Positions 25,252 to 34,063 are shown, counted from the stretch's first letter. The stretch: 35,887 nt of DNA from an uncultured Eubacteriales bacterium (GCA_900552105.1 URYH01000015.1:1-35887), one strand, 5' to 3'. The notes: generated by a model from the letters alone, not told the origin. A program made the numbers and translations.

Positions 25252-25695
25252 ATGAAATGCATATATTGTGGTTATCCAGAAAGTAAAGTTGTTGATTCTC
25301 GAGCAACAGATGAATCAAATTCAATTCGCCGCCGCCGTGAATGCCTCAAATGCGGCAAGCGCTACACTACATATGAAACAGTCGAAACAACCCCACTTTT
25401 GGTTGTAAAAAATGACGGAAGCCGTCAACCTTTTGACATTGCAAAAGTCAAAAAAGGTGTTATTCGTGCTTGCGAAAAAAGGCCAGTTTCAATTCAGCAA
25501 ATTGAAAATCTTTGCGAAGATGTTGAAAATCACTTCAAAAACGAACTCGCAGGCGAAGTCAAGTCAAGTGAGATTGGCGAAGTTGTTATGGACAAACTTC
25601 GTGAAATTGATGAAGTCGCATATGTTCGTTTTGCATCAGTTTATCGCAAGTTCGCAGATGTTGATTACTTCAAAAAATTTATCAACAACTTGTAG
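25252..25695 (+). CDS. nrdR: ribonucleotide-reductase repressor NrdR
   Basis: A 147-residue transcriptional repressor of ribonucleotide reductase genes that senses ATP/dATP. The zinc ribbon uses C3, C6, C31 and C34, with the conserved RRRRECLKCGKRYTTYE. The ATP-cone follows from about residue 49 (VVKNDGSRQPFDIAKVKKGV). Full length. AGGAG precedes the ATG. The gene order sigG-ylmC-nrdR is common in Clostridia. A strong terminator lies 18 bases after the stop. Confidence 0.96.
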   Translation: MKCIYCGYPESKVVDSRATDESNSIRRRRECLKCGKRYTTYETVETTPLLVVKNDGSRQPFDIAKVKKGVIRACEKRPVSIQQIENLCEDVENHFKNELAGEVKSSEIGEVVMDKLREIDEVAYVRFASVYRKFADVDYFKKFINNL

Positions 25696-25713
25696 GATTG
25701 TTCTATAAAAAAC

Positions 25714-25747
25714 AAGGGTTCATACAATATTGTATGAACCCTTTTTT
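25714..25747 (+). terminator. terminator after nrdR, overlapping feoA start
   Basis: A 30-base perfect palindrome (25714-25743, 15-bp arms) with a T6 tract at 25742-25747. The best feoA start codon, ATG 25734, lies in the right arm, so the element could also be an operator or attenuator for feoAB. Confidence 0.8.
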
Positions 25748-25979
25748 GTCGCTTGTTGATGCAAAGAGAAATGAAAATTATGTTATCGCAATGGTTGAAG
25801 ATGATTGTTCATCTATCATGCGAAGATTGGGTGATCTTGGTTTTTTCCCAGAAGCAAATGTCATTCTTCTCAAAAAGTCCATGTTTAACAAAAGTGTATT
25901 GATTTCTTTGGACGGAACAAAATTGATGCTTCGTTCATCACTTGCTGCAAAAATCATTGTGAAGAAGGTGGGGAAATGA
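25734..25979 (+). CDS. feoA: ferrous iron transport accessory protein FeoA
   Basis: An 81-residue SH3-like protein that supports FeoB. The pattern IMRRLGDLGFFPEANVILLKKS and the SLDGTKLMLRSSLAAKIIV end fit FeoA. The frame opens at 25698, but only ATG 25734 gives a family-like N-terminus. That ATG lies inside the nrdR terminator palindrome and has no ribosome binding site; a TACAAT at 25723-25728 could give a leaderless mRNA. The stop overlaps the feoB start (ATGA). Confidence 0.85.
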   Translation: MNPFLSLVDAKRNENYVIAMVEDDCSSIMRRLGDLGFFPEANVILLKKSMFNKSVLISLDGTKLMLRSSLAAKIIVKKVGK

Positions 25980-28087
25980 AAAACTTGTTGCTTGTGGGAA
26001 ATCCGAATACTGGAAAAACAACTTTTTTCAACACAATCACAAAGAGCGACGAGCATGTTGGGAATTGGCATGGTGTCACAGTTGACGGAAAATCAAAAAA
26101 ATTTAGATTTAATTCAAAAGAATATGTGATGACTGACCTTCCGGGGACATATTCACTGACCACGTTGAGTTTTGAAGAACAAGTGACGGTGGACGCACTT
26201 CTCGAAAACAAAGAAGATGTTGTTGTCAACATTTGCGACATAAATAATCTTGAAAAAAACTTATATCTCGTTTTGCAACTTGTGGAGGCAAAGCGTAAAT
26301 TTGTTTTGTTTGTTAATGACACAAACACAAAAAAGTGTTATGCGTCTTTTGATATAAAAAAATTATCCAACATTTTGGGTGTGCCGGTTGTTGTTGGAAA
26401 TGCACAAAAAAAAGAATGTAAGAATTTATTAAATCAAATTGAAGACCAAGAAAGCACCCTCAAAATTGATTATCTTGAGGGTTTGAATATTGAAAAAATT
26501 GAAAAACAAATAACAAAAGAATGCTTGGTCGCAGGACTTGATTCAAAGTGGTGTGCGATAAAATTATGTGAAAATGATGAAAAAATTGCAAAAAAACTTC
26601 AAATTTCTCGTGAGAAACAACAAATTATTGAAAATTTGAAACCAAAATTCAGTTGTTCACAAGTGGCACGAGGAAGATTCCAAAAAGTCAAACAAATTCT
26701 CAAAGAGTGCGATTACAAGAAAACAACGTCCAATTCAAGACTTGGTTGGTTTGATAAAATTGCAACCAACAAGTTGGCAGGAGTTCTCTTGTTTTTTGCG
26801 TTCATGCTTGGTGTTTTCTATTTAACATTTTTTTCGCTCGGCGCGTGGCTGGGTGATCTTGTTTGCAAACTTCTTGACTTGTCGCTTGGAAACGCACTCA
26901 CAAAACTATGCGCGGATTGTCCACTTTGGGTGAAAGACTTTGCACTGGTTGGAGTGCTTGGCGGACTTGAAACACTGCTTTCATTTTTGCCACAAATTGT
27001 ATTGCTGTTTTTGTTTTTGTCAATTTTGGAAGAAACAGGGTATATGTCGCGCGTTGCGTTTTTGTTTGACGACATATTTTCAAAACTTGGACTTTCTGGC
27101 AAAAGCGCCTACACGCTGATCATGGGTTTTGGTTGTGCGACTTCTGCAATTTTTACTGCGCGTAATATGGAAGACAAAAACTCGCAAATAAAAACTGCCT
27201 TGCTCGCGCCATTTATGAGTTGCTCGGCAAAACTTCCAATCTATCTAGTGTTGGGAGCGGCGTTTTTTGGTGCAAAAAACATATTTGTTGTTTTCATTCT
27301 TTATTTGATTGGCATTTTTGTTTCTGTTTTGGTCGCACTATTGCTTGAAGCAAAACCCTTAAAAAGCAAAAGGCAAAGTTTTATTTTGGAATTTCCAGAT
27401 TACAGAGTTCCAAGTTTGAAAAAAATTCTCAAACTTGTGTGGAAAAATTTTGCATCATTCATATCTCGTGTTGGCGGGGTTTTGGTTTTTGTTAATATCA
27501 TTGTTTGGTTTTTGCAATCATTTTCGTTTTCGTTCCACTATGTTCCAACAGATGGCGGACGAAGCATTTTGGAAAGCCTTGGAAAGATTTTGGCACCAGT
27601 GTTTATCCCTCTCGGGTTTGGAAGTTGGGGTGCGGTTTCGGCACTCCTTGCGGGAGTTGTTGCAAAAGAGGTTGTTGTGTCATCAATTGCAATATTCAAC
27701 GGCATGGGTGGGGCAAATTCAAATCAAGAAATTTCAAGAACACTTATCGACCCGCTTTCGCCAGTTCATTTCACGCCTGCATCGTGTTTTAGTTTCTTGG
27801 TGTTTTGTCTTCTATATTGCCCATGTCTTTCAAGCATGGTTGTTCTCAAAAAAGAAGTTGGAAGAAAATGGATGTGGCTTGCTCTTGTTATTCAACTTGT
27901 TTCTGCCTATGTTTTTGCTTTTGTTTTCTACACTCTTTTTCTTGTGTTCACAAAGGTTGCAAAATGGAAAATAATAACCGTCACTTGTATCATTTGTATT
28001 GTGATATCGTTTGTTATTGTGTTTGTGAAAAACAAAAAGAAAAGGTGTGGTGTAGGCTGTGAAAAGTGCTCGAATTGTTGCAAATAA
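25976..28087 (+). CDS. feoB: ferrous iron transporter FeoB
   Basis: A 703-residue membrane protein for Fe(II) uptake. The N-terminal G domain has G1 GNPNTGKTT, G2-region HVGNWHGVTVDGK and G3 DLPGTYS. The G4 position reads N114-D-T-N117 rather than NxxD, so the Asp that normally fixes guanine is replaced. Two gate motifs with about eight membrane segments follow (MGFGCATSAIFTARN and the SCSAKLPIYLV region, then VAKEVVVSS). The C-terminus is Cys-rich (CGVGCEKCSNCCK). Coupled to feoA by a four-base overlap. Confidence 0.95.
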   Translation: MKNLLLVGNPNTGKTTFFNTITKSDEHVGNWHGVTVDGKSKKFRFNSKEYVMTDLPGTYSLTTLSFEEQVTVDALLENKEDVVVNICDINNLEKNLYLVLQLVEAKRKFVLFVNDTNTKKCYASFDIKKLSNILGVPVVVGNAQKKECKNLLNQIEDQESTLKIDYLEGLNIEKIEKQITKECLVAGLDSKWCAIKLCENDEKIAKKLQISREKQQIIENLKPKFSCSQVARGRFQKVKQILKECDYKKTTSNSRLGWFDKIATNKLAGVLLFFAFMLGVFYLTFFSLGAWLGDLVCKLLDLSLGNALTKLCADCPLWVKDFALVGVLGGLETLLSFLPQIVLLFLFLSILEETGYMSRVAFLFDDIFSKLGLSGKSAYTLIMGFGCATSAIFTARNMEDKNSQIKTALLAPFMSCSAKLPIYLVLGAAFFGAKNIFVVFILYLIGIFVSVLVALLLEAKPLKSKRQSFILEFPDYRVPSLKKILKLVWKNFASFISRVGGVLVFVNIIVWFLQSFSFSFHYVPTDGGRSILESLGKILAPVFIPLGFGSWGAVSALLAGVVAKEVVVSSIAIFNGMGGANSNQEISRTLIDPLSPVHFTPASCFSFLVFCLLYCPCLSSMVVLKKEVGRKWMWLALVIQLVSAYVFAFVFYTLFLVFTKVAKWKIITVTCIICIVISFVIVFVKNKKKRCGVGCEKCSNCCK

Positions 28088-28107
28088 AGTCAAAAATTTT
28101 TTATGAG

Positions 28108-28135
28108 TTAAAATTATTGTAAAATGTGCTATAAT
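28108..28135 (+). promoter_or_regulatory. extended -10 promoter of der
   Basis: TG-C-TATAAT (28127-28135) with a weak TTAAAA 16 bases upstream. The leader to the ATG at 28174 is about 32 bases. Confidence 0.65.
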
Positions 28136-28173
28136 TATGGTAAGATGTATCTATATACAAAAAGGATAAGAGC

Positions 28174-29496
28174 ATGAGAAAGCCGTTAGTTGCCATCGTT
28201 GGCCGCCCAAATGTTGGCAAAAGCACATTTTTTAATAAAGTTTGCGGAAAAAGAATAAGTATTGTTGAAGACACGCCGGGAGTCACTCGCGACAGGATTT
28301 ATGGTGAGGGCGAATGGTGTGGCTATAATTTTTCTGTTGTCGACACTGGGGGAATGGATTTTCGAAGTGAAGATGTTTTTAATGGCGACATTTTGAGTCA
28401 AGCACAAATTGCAGTTGATCTTGCAGATGTCATCGTGTTTATGGTTGACGGAAAAGAAGGTCTTTGTGCAAAAGACCATGACGTTGCAAATTATCTTCGC
28501 AAATGCAACAAACCATGTGTTCTTGTTGTCAACAAACTCGATAGATTCGAAGTTGAAAACTCATATGAATTTTATGAACTTGGAATTGGCGAACCCTATC
28601 CGATTTCTTGTGAACAAGCAAAAGGTCTTGGCGAAGTTTTGGACGCAATTGTTGAGCATTTGCCAAAAGTTGATGAGGACGAGGTTGGCAAGGCGCTTAA
28701 AATTGCCATTGTAGGCCGTCCAAACGCTGGCAAAAGTTCACTAACAAATGCGCTTATTGGCGAAAGTCGCGTGATTGTTAGCGATGTTGCGGGAACAACA
28801 AGAGATGCCATTGACACACCTTTTCGATATGACGGAAAAGATTATATTCTCATCGACACCGCAGGAATGAGAAAGAGCAAAAGCGTCGATTATGGCACAG
28901 TGGAAAGTTATAGTGTGATTCGTTCAATGGAAGCAATAAAGCGCGCAGATGTCGTTTTGATTGTGATTGATGCAACGCAGCCTGTCAGCGAGCAAGATGT
29001 TCGAATTTGTGGCTATGTTCACGAAGAGGGCAAGCCAAGTGTTGTTGTTATGAACAAATGGGACACAGTAAATAAGGATGACAAAACAATAAACAAATAC
29101 AAAAAAATGCTCGATGAAAAACTTGCTTTCATGGATTATTATCAACCGCTTTTCATTTCGGCACTAACCAAAAAACGTGTTGGAGAAGTGATGCCGATGG
29201 TCGAACAAGTTTACGCTCATGCAAGTCACCGCATTTCAACTGGCGTTATAAATCAGATTTTGCAAGAGGCAATCATGGCGAACGAGCCTCCAATGAGAAA
29301 TGGAAGAAAACTAAAAATCAACTATGCAACTCAGGCCTCAACCAATCCTCCAACCTTTGTTTTCTTTTGCAATGACCCAGAACTTGCACATTTTTCTTAT
29401 ATTCGCTATCTTGAAAACAGAATACGCACATCAGTTGACTTTTCTGGCACACCGATTAAACTTGTTATGAAAGGAAAAGACGAAAAGGATATTTGA
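28174..29496 (+). CDS. der: ribosome-assembly GTPase Der/EngA
   Basis: A 440-residue double GTPase required for 50S maturation. Domain 1 has GRPNVGKS, DTGGM and NKLD; domain 2 has GRPNAGKS, DTAGM and NKWD. A KH-like domain ends the protein (KINYATQASTNPPTFVFFCNDPELAHFSYIRYLENRIR). Ribosome binding site AAAGGAT. plsY begins at the stop (TGATG). Confidence 0.97.
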   Translation: MRKPLVAIVGRPNVGKSTFFNKVCGKRISIVEDTPGVTRDRIYGEGEWCGYNFSVVDTGGMDFRSEDVFNGDILSQAQIAVDLADVIVFMVDGKEGLCAKDHDVANYLRKCNKPCVLVVNKLDRFEVENSYEFYELGIGEPYPISCEQAKGLGEVLDAIVEHLPKVDEDEVGKALKIAIVGRPNAGKSSLTNALIGESRVIVSDVAGTTRDAIDTPFRYDGKDYILIDTAGMRKSKSVDYGTVESYSVIRSMEAIKRADVVLIVIDATQPVSEQDVRICGYVHEEGKPSVVVMNKWDTVNKDDKTINKYKKMLDEKLAFMDYYQPLFISALTKKRVGEVMPMVEQVYAHASHRISTGVINQILQEAIMANEPPMRNGRKLKINYATQASTNPPTFVFFCNDPELAHFSYIRYLENRIRTSVDFSGTPIKLVMKGKDEKDI

Positions 29497-30185
29497 TGAC
29501 AATACTAAAATGGGTTCTTTTAATTGTTTTGTCTTATGCACTTGGCAATGTTAGTGTTGCCAGAATTATTTCACGCATCAAAAAAGACGACATCACAAAG
29601 CATGGCAGCGGAAACCCTGGGACAATGAACATGATTCGAACTTTTGGGGTTGGAACTGGACTTATAACTTTGTTTTTTGACTGTCTCAAAGGCGCGCTTC
29701 CAGCACTTGCGGGATACCTTTTGTTTATGGGGGAAGGCATTATTATGGCAAACACTGCTTTGTATGCAGCGGGGCTTGCGGTTGTGTTTGGACATATGTA
29801 TCCTGTTGTTTATAAATTCAAAGGCGGAAAAAGTGTTGCCTGTGCACTTGGAATTTTCTGTGTTGCAAATCCAATCCTTCTTATCTGTGTTTTCTGTGCA
29901 TCAATTTTATATTTATATTTTTTTGATTATGGAGCTGTGTTCTCGTTTATTGTTCTCACGATTTGCACGGCGGTTGAGGCAATTAGTTTTCAAGGAAACT
30001 TGGCAATATCTTTGCTTCTTGCAGCGATGTATTTTTTGATTATATTTGCTCACAGAAAAAACATTTTCCGTTTGCTTGTTGGGGAAGAAAACAAAGTTAA
30101 TCTCAAAAAGTCACTTAAAAAGCTTCTCAAAAAAGACAGGGTGAAAGAAACCAAGAAAGAACAGAAAGAAAAAGAAATTGGCTGA
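29496..30185 (+). CDS. plsY: acyl-phosphate:glycerol-3-phosphate acyltransferase PlsY
   Basis: A 229-residue membrane enzyme making lysophosphatidic acid from acyl phosphate. Motifs are HGSGNPGTMNMIRTFG, FDCLKGALPALAGY and YKFKGGKSVACALG. Five or so membrane segments. The C-terminal 30 residues are strongly Lys/Glu-rich. ATG 29496 overlaps the der stop by one base, with AAAGGAT upstream; an adjacent TTG at 29493 is possible. der-plsY-(gpsA)-spoIVA is the usual order. Confidence 0.95.
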   Translation: MTILKWVLLIVLSYALGNVSVARIISRIKKDDITKHGSGNPGTMNMIRTFGVGTGLITLFFDCLKGALPALAGYLLFMGEGIIMANTALYAAGLAVVFGHMYPVVYKFKGGKSVACALGIFCVANPILLICVFCASILYLYFFDYGAVFSFIVLTICTAVEAISFQGNLAISLLLAAMYFLIIFAHRKNIFRLLVGEENKVNLKKSLKKLLKKDRVKETKKEQKEKEIG

Positions 30186-30217
30186 TATCAACGCATTTAA
30201 AAATTCATTATGTATAT

Positions 30218-30232
30218 ATGCCACTTTGGCAT
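30218..30232. repeat. small perfect hairpin
   Basis: ATGCCA (30218-30223), loop CTT, TGGCAT (30227-30232). It lies just before the acyltransferase gene and begins at an alternative in-frame ATG. Role unknown. Confidence 0.4.
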
Positions 30233-30250
30233 GACAAAAGATGGAAAAAT

Positions 30251-31357
30251 ATGGAAAAGACACAAAGAGATTCAAAGTTTGAGATTTTGAGAATAATTTG
30301 CATGTTAATGATTGTCGCTCATCACTTGTCATGTCATGGTGGCTATATTTTTGATTCAATTTCAGCTGTAAATCGTGGATTTATTGATGCGCTGATAGTG
30401 GGCGGAAAAATTGGTGTTAATGTTTTTGTTTTGATAAGCGGATATTTTCTTTGTTGCAGCAAGTTCAAGCTGTCAAAACTCATCAAATTGCTATTTGAAA
30501 TATTTTTTTATTCGTTTTTCATTTATATAATATTTGTGGCAGCAGGGCGAGTTCAGTTTTCTGTAAAAGATTTTTTCTATTCCATGTTTCCAACCTCATC
30601 AAATGCATATTGGTTCATGACTTGCTATGTAATAATGTATATTTTGTCGCCGTTTATCAACAAAATGATAAACTCGTTAACAAAGAAAGAACACCTTTTG
30701 TTGATTGGTTTCTTGCTTCTTTTGCAGACAATATTTCCAATGATTGGGTTTTCTTATCTTTCAAATGTCGCATGGTTCATCACATTGTATATCATTGCTG
30801 GCTTTTTGAGATTGTATCCATCAAAATACATGGAAACAAAGTGGATTAGCATAGTCCTTTTTTGTGTAAGTTTAGTTGCAATAATAACTTTTAATGCGGT
30901 TCTTAAAATATCACTTTGGGGAGCCACGGGAATTGTTTGCTTGATTTGCTCCATAGCGATGTTTAATATGTTCAAAAACATCAAAAAGCCAATACATTCT
31001 TCGTTTATAAACATCGTTTCAAGTGCCACACTTGGAGTATATCTTTTGCACGACAACAATTACATTCGACCATGGCTATGGCAAACATTTTTAAAATGTC
31101 CGCAAATGGCAGAACAATGGTTTTACCCTTTGTTTGCACTGGGTGCAATATTTGGTGTGTTTGCGGTTTGCGTTTTGATTGACTTGTTCCGCATATATGC
31201 AATTGAAAGGCCTTTTTTCAAAGTGTCAAACAAAATTGTATTCAAAATTAAAACAAAAATTGCCAACAAAAAAAGAATTGTGGAAGAAACAAATATGTTT
31301 GACGCTGAAAACAAAGTTGATGATGCACCACAAAATAATTCATCAAACGAGGATTAA
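30251..31357 (+). CDS. acyltransferase-3 family membrane protein
   Basis: A 368-residue polytopic protein of the OafA/WecH/Acyl_transf_3 family that O-acetylates or otherwise acylates surface sugars. The N-terminus (FEILRIICMLMIVAHHLSCHGG) has the family's Arg and paired His. About ten membrane segments follow (including WFMTCYVIMYILSPFIN, a family hallmark). The C-terminal tail is charged. ATG 30251 fits the family start; in-frame ATG 30218 is possible and would add 11 residues. It occupies the place where gpsA is often found between plsY and spoIVA. Substrate unknown. Confidence 0.85.
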   Translation: MEKTQRDSKFEILRIICMLMIVAHHLSCHGGYIFDSISAVNRGFIDALIVGGKIGVNVFVLISGYFLCCSKFKLSKLIKLLFEIFFYSFFIYIIFVAAGRVQFSVKDFFYSMFPTSSNAYWFMTCYVIMYILSPFINKMINSLTKKEHLLLIGFLLLLQTIFPMIGFSYLSNVAWFITLYIIAGFLRLYPSKYMETKWISIVLFCVSLVAIITFNAVLKISLWGATGIVCLICSIAMFNMFKNIKKPIHSSFINIVSSATLGVYLLHDNNYIRPWLWQTFLKCPQMAEQWFYPLFALGAIFGVFAVCVLIDLFRIYAIERPFFKVSNKIVFKIKTKIANKKRIVEETNMFDAENKVDDAPQNNSSNED

Positions 31358-31367
31358 AACATTTTTA

Positions 31368-31396
31368 TCATATCAAAGATTGATTCGACATACATT
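31368..31396 (+). promoter_or_regulatory. sigma-E-type promoter of spoIVA
   Basis: TCATATCA (31368-31375), 13 bases, CATACATT (31389-31396). The -10 matches the Bacillus sigma-E form cATACAnT and the -35 contains ATAT. spoIVA is sigma-E dependent in B. subtilis. Confidence 0.6.
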
Positions 31397-31421
31397 ACCA
31401 TGATTACACATGGAGGTATGT

Positions 31422-32900
31422 ATGGAGAAATTCGATTTATATAACGATATTTCTAGGCGAACAAACGGCGACATATATGTTGGCGTTGTTGGGCCTGTTC
31501 GATGTGGCAAAAGCACATTTATAACAAAATTTATGAAAACACTTGTGCTCCCAAACATCAAGGACAAAAACGAACAACAAAGGGCGGTTGATGAGCTCCC
31601 ACAAAGTGCTGATGGCAAAACAATCATGACAACTCAACCTCGCTTTGTGCCAAACGAAGCGGTCGAAATCAAAGTTGATGACAGCACAGAACTCAATGTT
31701 CGCATGATTGATTGCGTGGGTTATCTTGTTTCTGGTGCTCTTGGACACACCGAAGGCGAAAAGCAAAGACTGGTCAAAACACCTTGGAGCGAAGAGGAAA
31801 TGCCTTTTGAAGAGGCAGCAGAACTCGGAACAAAAAAAGTTATTGAAGAACATTCAACAATCGCTGTTGCAATGACAACTGACGGAAGCATTGGGGATAT
31901 TGAAAGAAGCGCCTACATTGAAAGCGAAGAAAGAGTTATGGCAGAACTTCGTGGCAAAGGCAAACCTCATGTTCTTGTTGTCAACACAACAAAACCAAAA
32001 GACGATTCAACAAAAAAACTTGTTGCTTCCCTTGAAAAGAAATATGATGTTCCCGTGCTTGCAATTAATGTTCTTGAAATGACAGAAGGGGATATTGACA
32101 AAATCTTTGAAAAAATCTTACTCGAATTTCCAATCAAATCAATAGAAGTTGATATGCCAGATTGGATGCGTGCTCTTGATTATTCGGACGACATCATAAA
32201 AGAGATTGCAAACGAGGTTTCAACTTTTGGCGAAGGCGTCACAAAAATTGGTCAAATCGACAAGGCGAGTGCGTGCTTTGTGACAAGTGAAAACTTTGAG
32301 CCAACCACGCTTTCAAAAATAAAAATGGGCGAAGGCAAAGTTGTGATTTCGGTCACACCAAAGCCAGAACTCTTCTACAAAGTTCTCTCTCGTCAGTGCG
32401 GCGAAGATATTTGCGATGACTTCCACCTCATCTCATATGTCAAAACGCTTGCTCATGCAAAACAAGAGTATGACAAAATTCAACAAGCACTTGTTGATGT
32501 TGAGGAAAAAGGTTATGGCATTGTCACACCAAAACTTGAAGACATGAGTCTTGAAGATCCAAAAATTGTTCGTCAAGGCAGCCGTTTTGGAGTCAAACTC
32601 AAAGCATCTGCTCCAAGCCTTCACATCATGAAAGTTGACATTGAAACTGAAATTAATCCACTTGTTGGCACAGAACAACAAAGTGAAGAACTTGTCAAAT
32701 ATCTCATGAGTGAGTTTGAAAACAACCCTCAATCAATCTGGGAAACAAACATGTTTGGCAAAAGTTTGCATATGCTTGTGAATGAAGGCATCAACACAAA
32801 AGTTAATGCAATGCCTGTTGAAGCACAACGAAAAATACGCAAAACTCTTGGCAAAATTGTCAATGAAGGGAAAGGTGGAATAATTTGCATTTTGCTCTAA
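31422..32900 (+). CDS. spoIVA: spore coat morphogenetic ATPase SpoIVA
   Basis: A 492-residue protein, the same length as in B. subtilis. It polymerises on the forespore surface with ATP hydrolysis and forms the coat basement layer. The Walker A motif is GPVRCGKST, followed by DELPQSADGKTIMTTQPRFVPNEAV and DCVGY. The C-terminus ends in GGIICILL, in line with the forespore-targeting end. ATG 31422 is chosen because GGAGG lies five bases upstream and the N-terminus (MEKFDLYNDISRRTNGDIY) matches the family. Confidence 0.98.
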   Translation: MEKFDLYNDISRRTNGDIYVGVVGPVRCGKSTFITKFMKTLVLPNIKDKNEQQRAVDELPQSADGKTIMTTQPRFVPNEAVEIKVDDSTELNVRMIDCVGYLVSGALGHTEGEKQRLVKTPWSEEEMPFEEAAELGTKKVIEEHSTIAVAMTTDGSIGDIERSAYIESEERVMAELRGKGKPHVLVVNTTKPKDDSTKKLVASLEKKYDVPVLAINVLEMTEGDIDKIFEKILLEFPIKSIEVDMPDWMRALDYSDDIIKEIANEVSTFGEGVTKIGQIDKASACFVTSENFEPTTLSKIKMGEGKVVISVTPKPELFYKVLSRQCGEDICDDFHLISYVKTLAHAKQEYDKIQQALVDVEEKGYGIVTPKLEDMSLEDPKIVRQGSRFGVKLKASAPSLHIMKVDIETEINPLVGTEQQSEELVKYLMSEFENNPQSIWETNMFGKSLHMLVNEGINTKVNAMPVEAQRKIRKTLGKIVNEGKGGIICILL

Positions 32901-32935
32901 ATGACGAAAATAACATCAAAAACTCTTAAAAACAC

Positions 32936-32997
32936 AAAAAATTGCAAAAATTTCGAGAAAAACATGTGAAATTCTTGGAGGTTTTGCAATTTTTTTA
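32936..32997 (+). terminator. terminator after spoIVA
   Basis: AAAAAATTGCAAAA (32936-32949) pairs with TTTTGCAATTTTTT (32982-32995). A second small stem, AATTTC with GAAATT, sits in the loop. T residues follow. Confidence 0.65.
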
Positions 32998-33022
32998 TTA
33001 AAAACAAATTTCCTTTCATTGT

Positions 33023-33051
33023 TTGGAAAAGTTCAAAAATTGTGATATAAT
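33023..33051 (+). promoter_or_regulatory. sigma-A promoter of the three-gene membrane operon
   Basis: TTGGAA (33023-33028), 17 bases, TATAAT (33046-33051) with TG one base upstream. A GGAGG ribosome binding site follows at 33062-33066. Confidence 0.75.
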
Positions 33052-33070
33052 ATATTTATATGGAGGACAG

Positions 33071-33553
33071 ATGAAAGAAAAACCAACTCCACAAACATTT
33101 CAAAAACAATGCGATGTTCCACCAAAAGAACTGGCAAATATATATCTAAGTCATTTTGGCGTGATATTTTCCAACATATCAATTGTTGGGCTGATTGTTG
33201 GTTGCATGGCTGCACTTTCATCAATTATGGTTGTGTTTTGTTCGGCACTAACAGTGCTGATTTTGGTGATGGGAATTATGGTTTCACTTGGCATGGTTTT
33301 TGTCATCATTCCAAACTATTGGTCGTTGTTTGGCAGAGCAACAAAAGTTTTGGAGTGGTTCCCAGTTGCAAAACTTTTTAATGCGGCACTATATATTATC
33401 CCAATATCCATGGCGTTGTCTGTGGTGTCAATCGTTATGCTCGCATTTGACAAGCAAAAGAAGCACACAGGACGAATTGTTTTTTCAAGCATTGTGCTGG
33501 GGCTGTTGCTGATTGTCTTTATCGCACTTCTTGTTAAAGGGGGTGTGCAATGA
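33071..33553 (+). CDS. four-helix membrane protein, unknown
   Basis: A 160-residue protein with a hydrophilic N-terminus of about 25 residues and four membrane segments (about 32-55, 60-88, 102-127 and 136-157). Family not recognised. ATG 33071 is chosen because GGAGG lies four bases upstream; the open frame extends 16 codons further 5' but through the promoter. Overlaps the next gene by four bases (ATGA), so the two are probably coupled. Confidence 0.8.
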   Translation: MKEKPTPQTFQKQCDVPPKELANIYLSHFGVIFSNISIVGLIVGCMAALSSIMVVFCSALTVLILVMGIMVSLGMVFVIIPNYWSLFGRATKVLEWFPVAKLFNAALYIIPISMALSVVSIVMLAFDKQKKHTGRIVFSSIVLGLLLIVFIALLVKGGVQ

Positions 33554-34062
33554 AACAGTTTAATCTAAAACTAACCAATGTGGGAAACGCAAGTCCCTCA
33601 ATCCTGATTGATGGCAAACCTGTCAAAGTCAAAAAAAATGCGTTTGGAAATATTGAGTATAGTTGCCAAACCGAAAAAGACTCGGTCAATGTCGTCATAA
33701 AAAGATATTTGGAACTTGGAAGTCGACATTGGCTTTGGATGGGAATTGTGTTTTTGATTGTAAGTGTGTTTGGAATTTTCGACACGCGATATAGCAAGTC
33801 AACTCAAACAATATCGTTTGAAGCAAATATCCCGCTTGATAACGATGTCACAAACCTTGAAGGGAAACTTGCGTCAAGTGCGGACGGCAATGCGGTTGAG
33901 TATAAGTGCAGTGGCGAAGTTGTTGAAATTGCGAACGAGATTGAAGATAATCCAAAAATCAAAAAACGCAGAAAAATTATGCTTGCACTGCGAATCATTA
34001 TGATTATTGCTTTTGTGGCAACTCTTGCTGGTGTTCTCATAAGCAAATTTATTGGAGGTTGA
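33550..34062 (+). CDS. two-helix membrane protein, unknown
   Basis: A 170-residue protein. An N-terminal beta-rich stretch of about 55 residues (ILIDGKPVKVKKNAFGNIEY) is followed by a membrane segment near 60-76. An acidic loop and a second segment near 143-166 follow. Family not recognised. The N-terminal part looks like a small domain that displays a peptide or sugar, but this is only an impression. The next gene starts two bases after its stop. Confidence 0.75.
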   Translation: MKQFNLKLTNVGNASPSILIDGKPVKVKKNAFGNIEYSCQTEKDSVNVVIKRYLELGSRHWLWMGIVFLIVSVFGIFDTRYSKSTQTISFEANIPLDNDVTNLEGKLASSADGNAVEYKCSGEVVEIANEIEDNPKIKKRRKIMLALRIIMIIAFVATLAGVLISKFIGG

Positions 34063-34063
34063 T

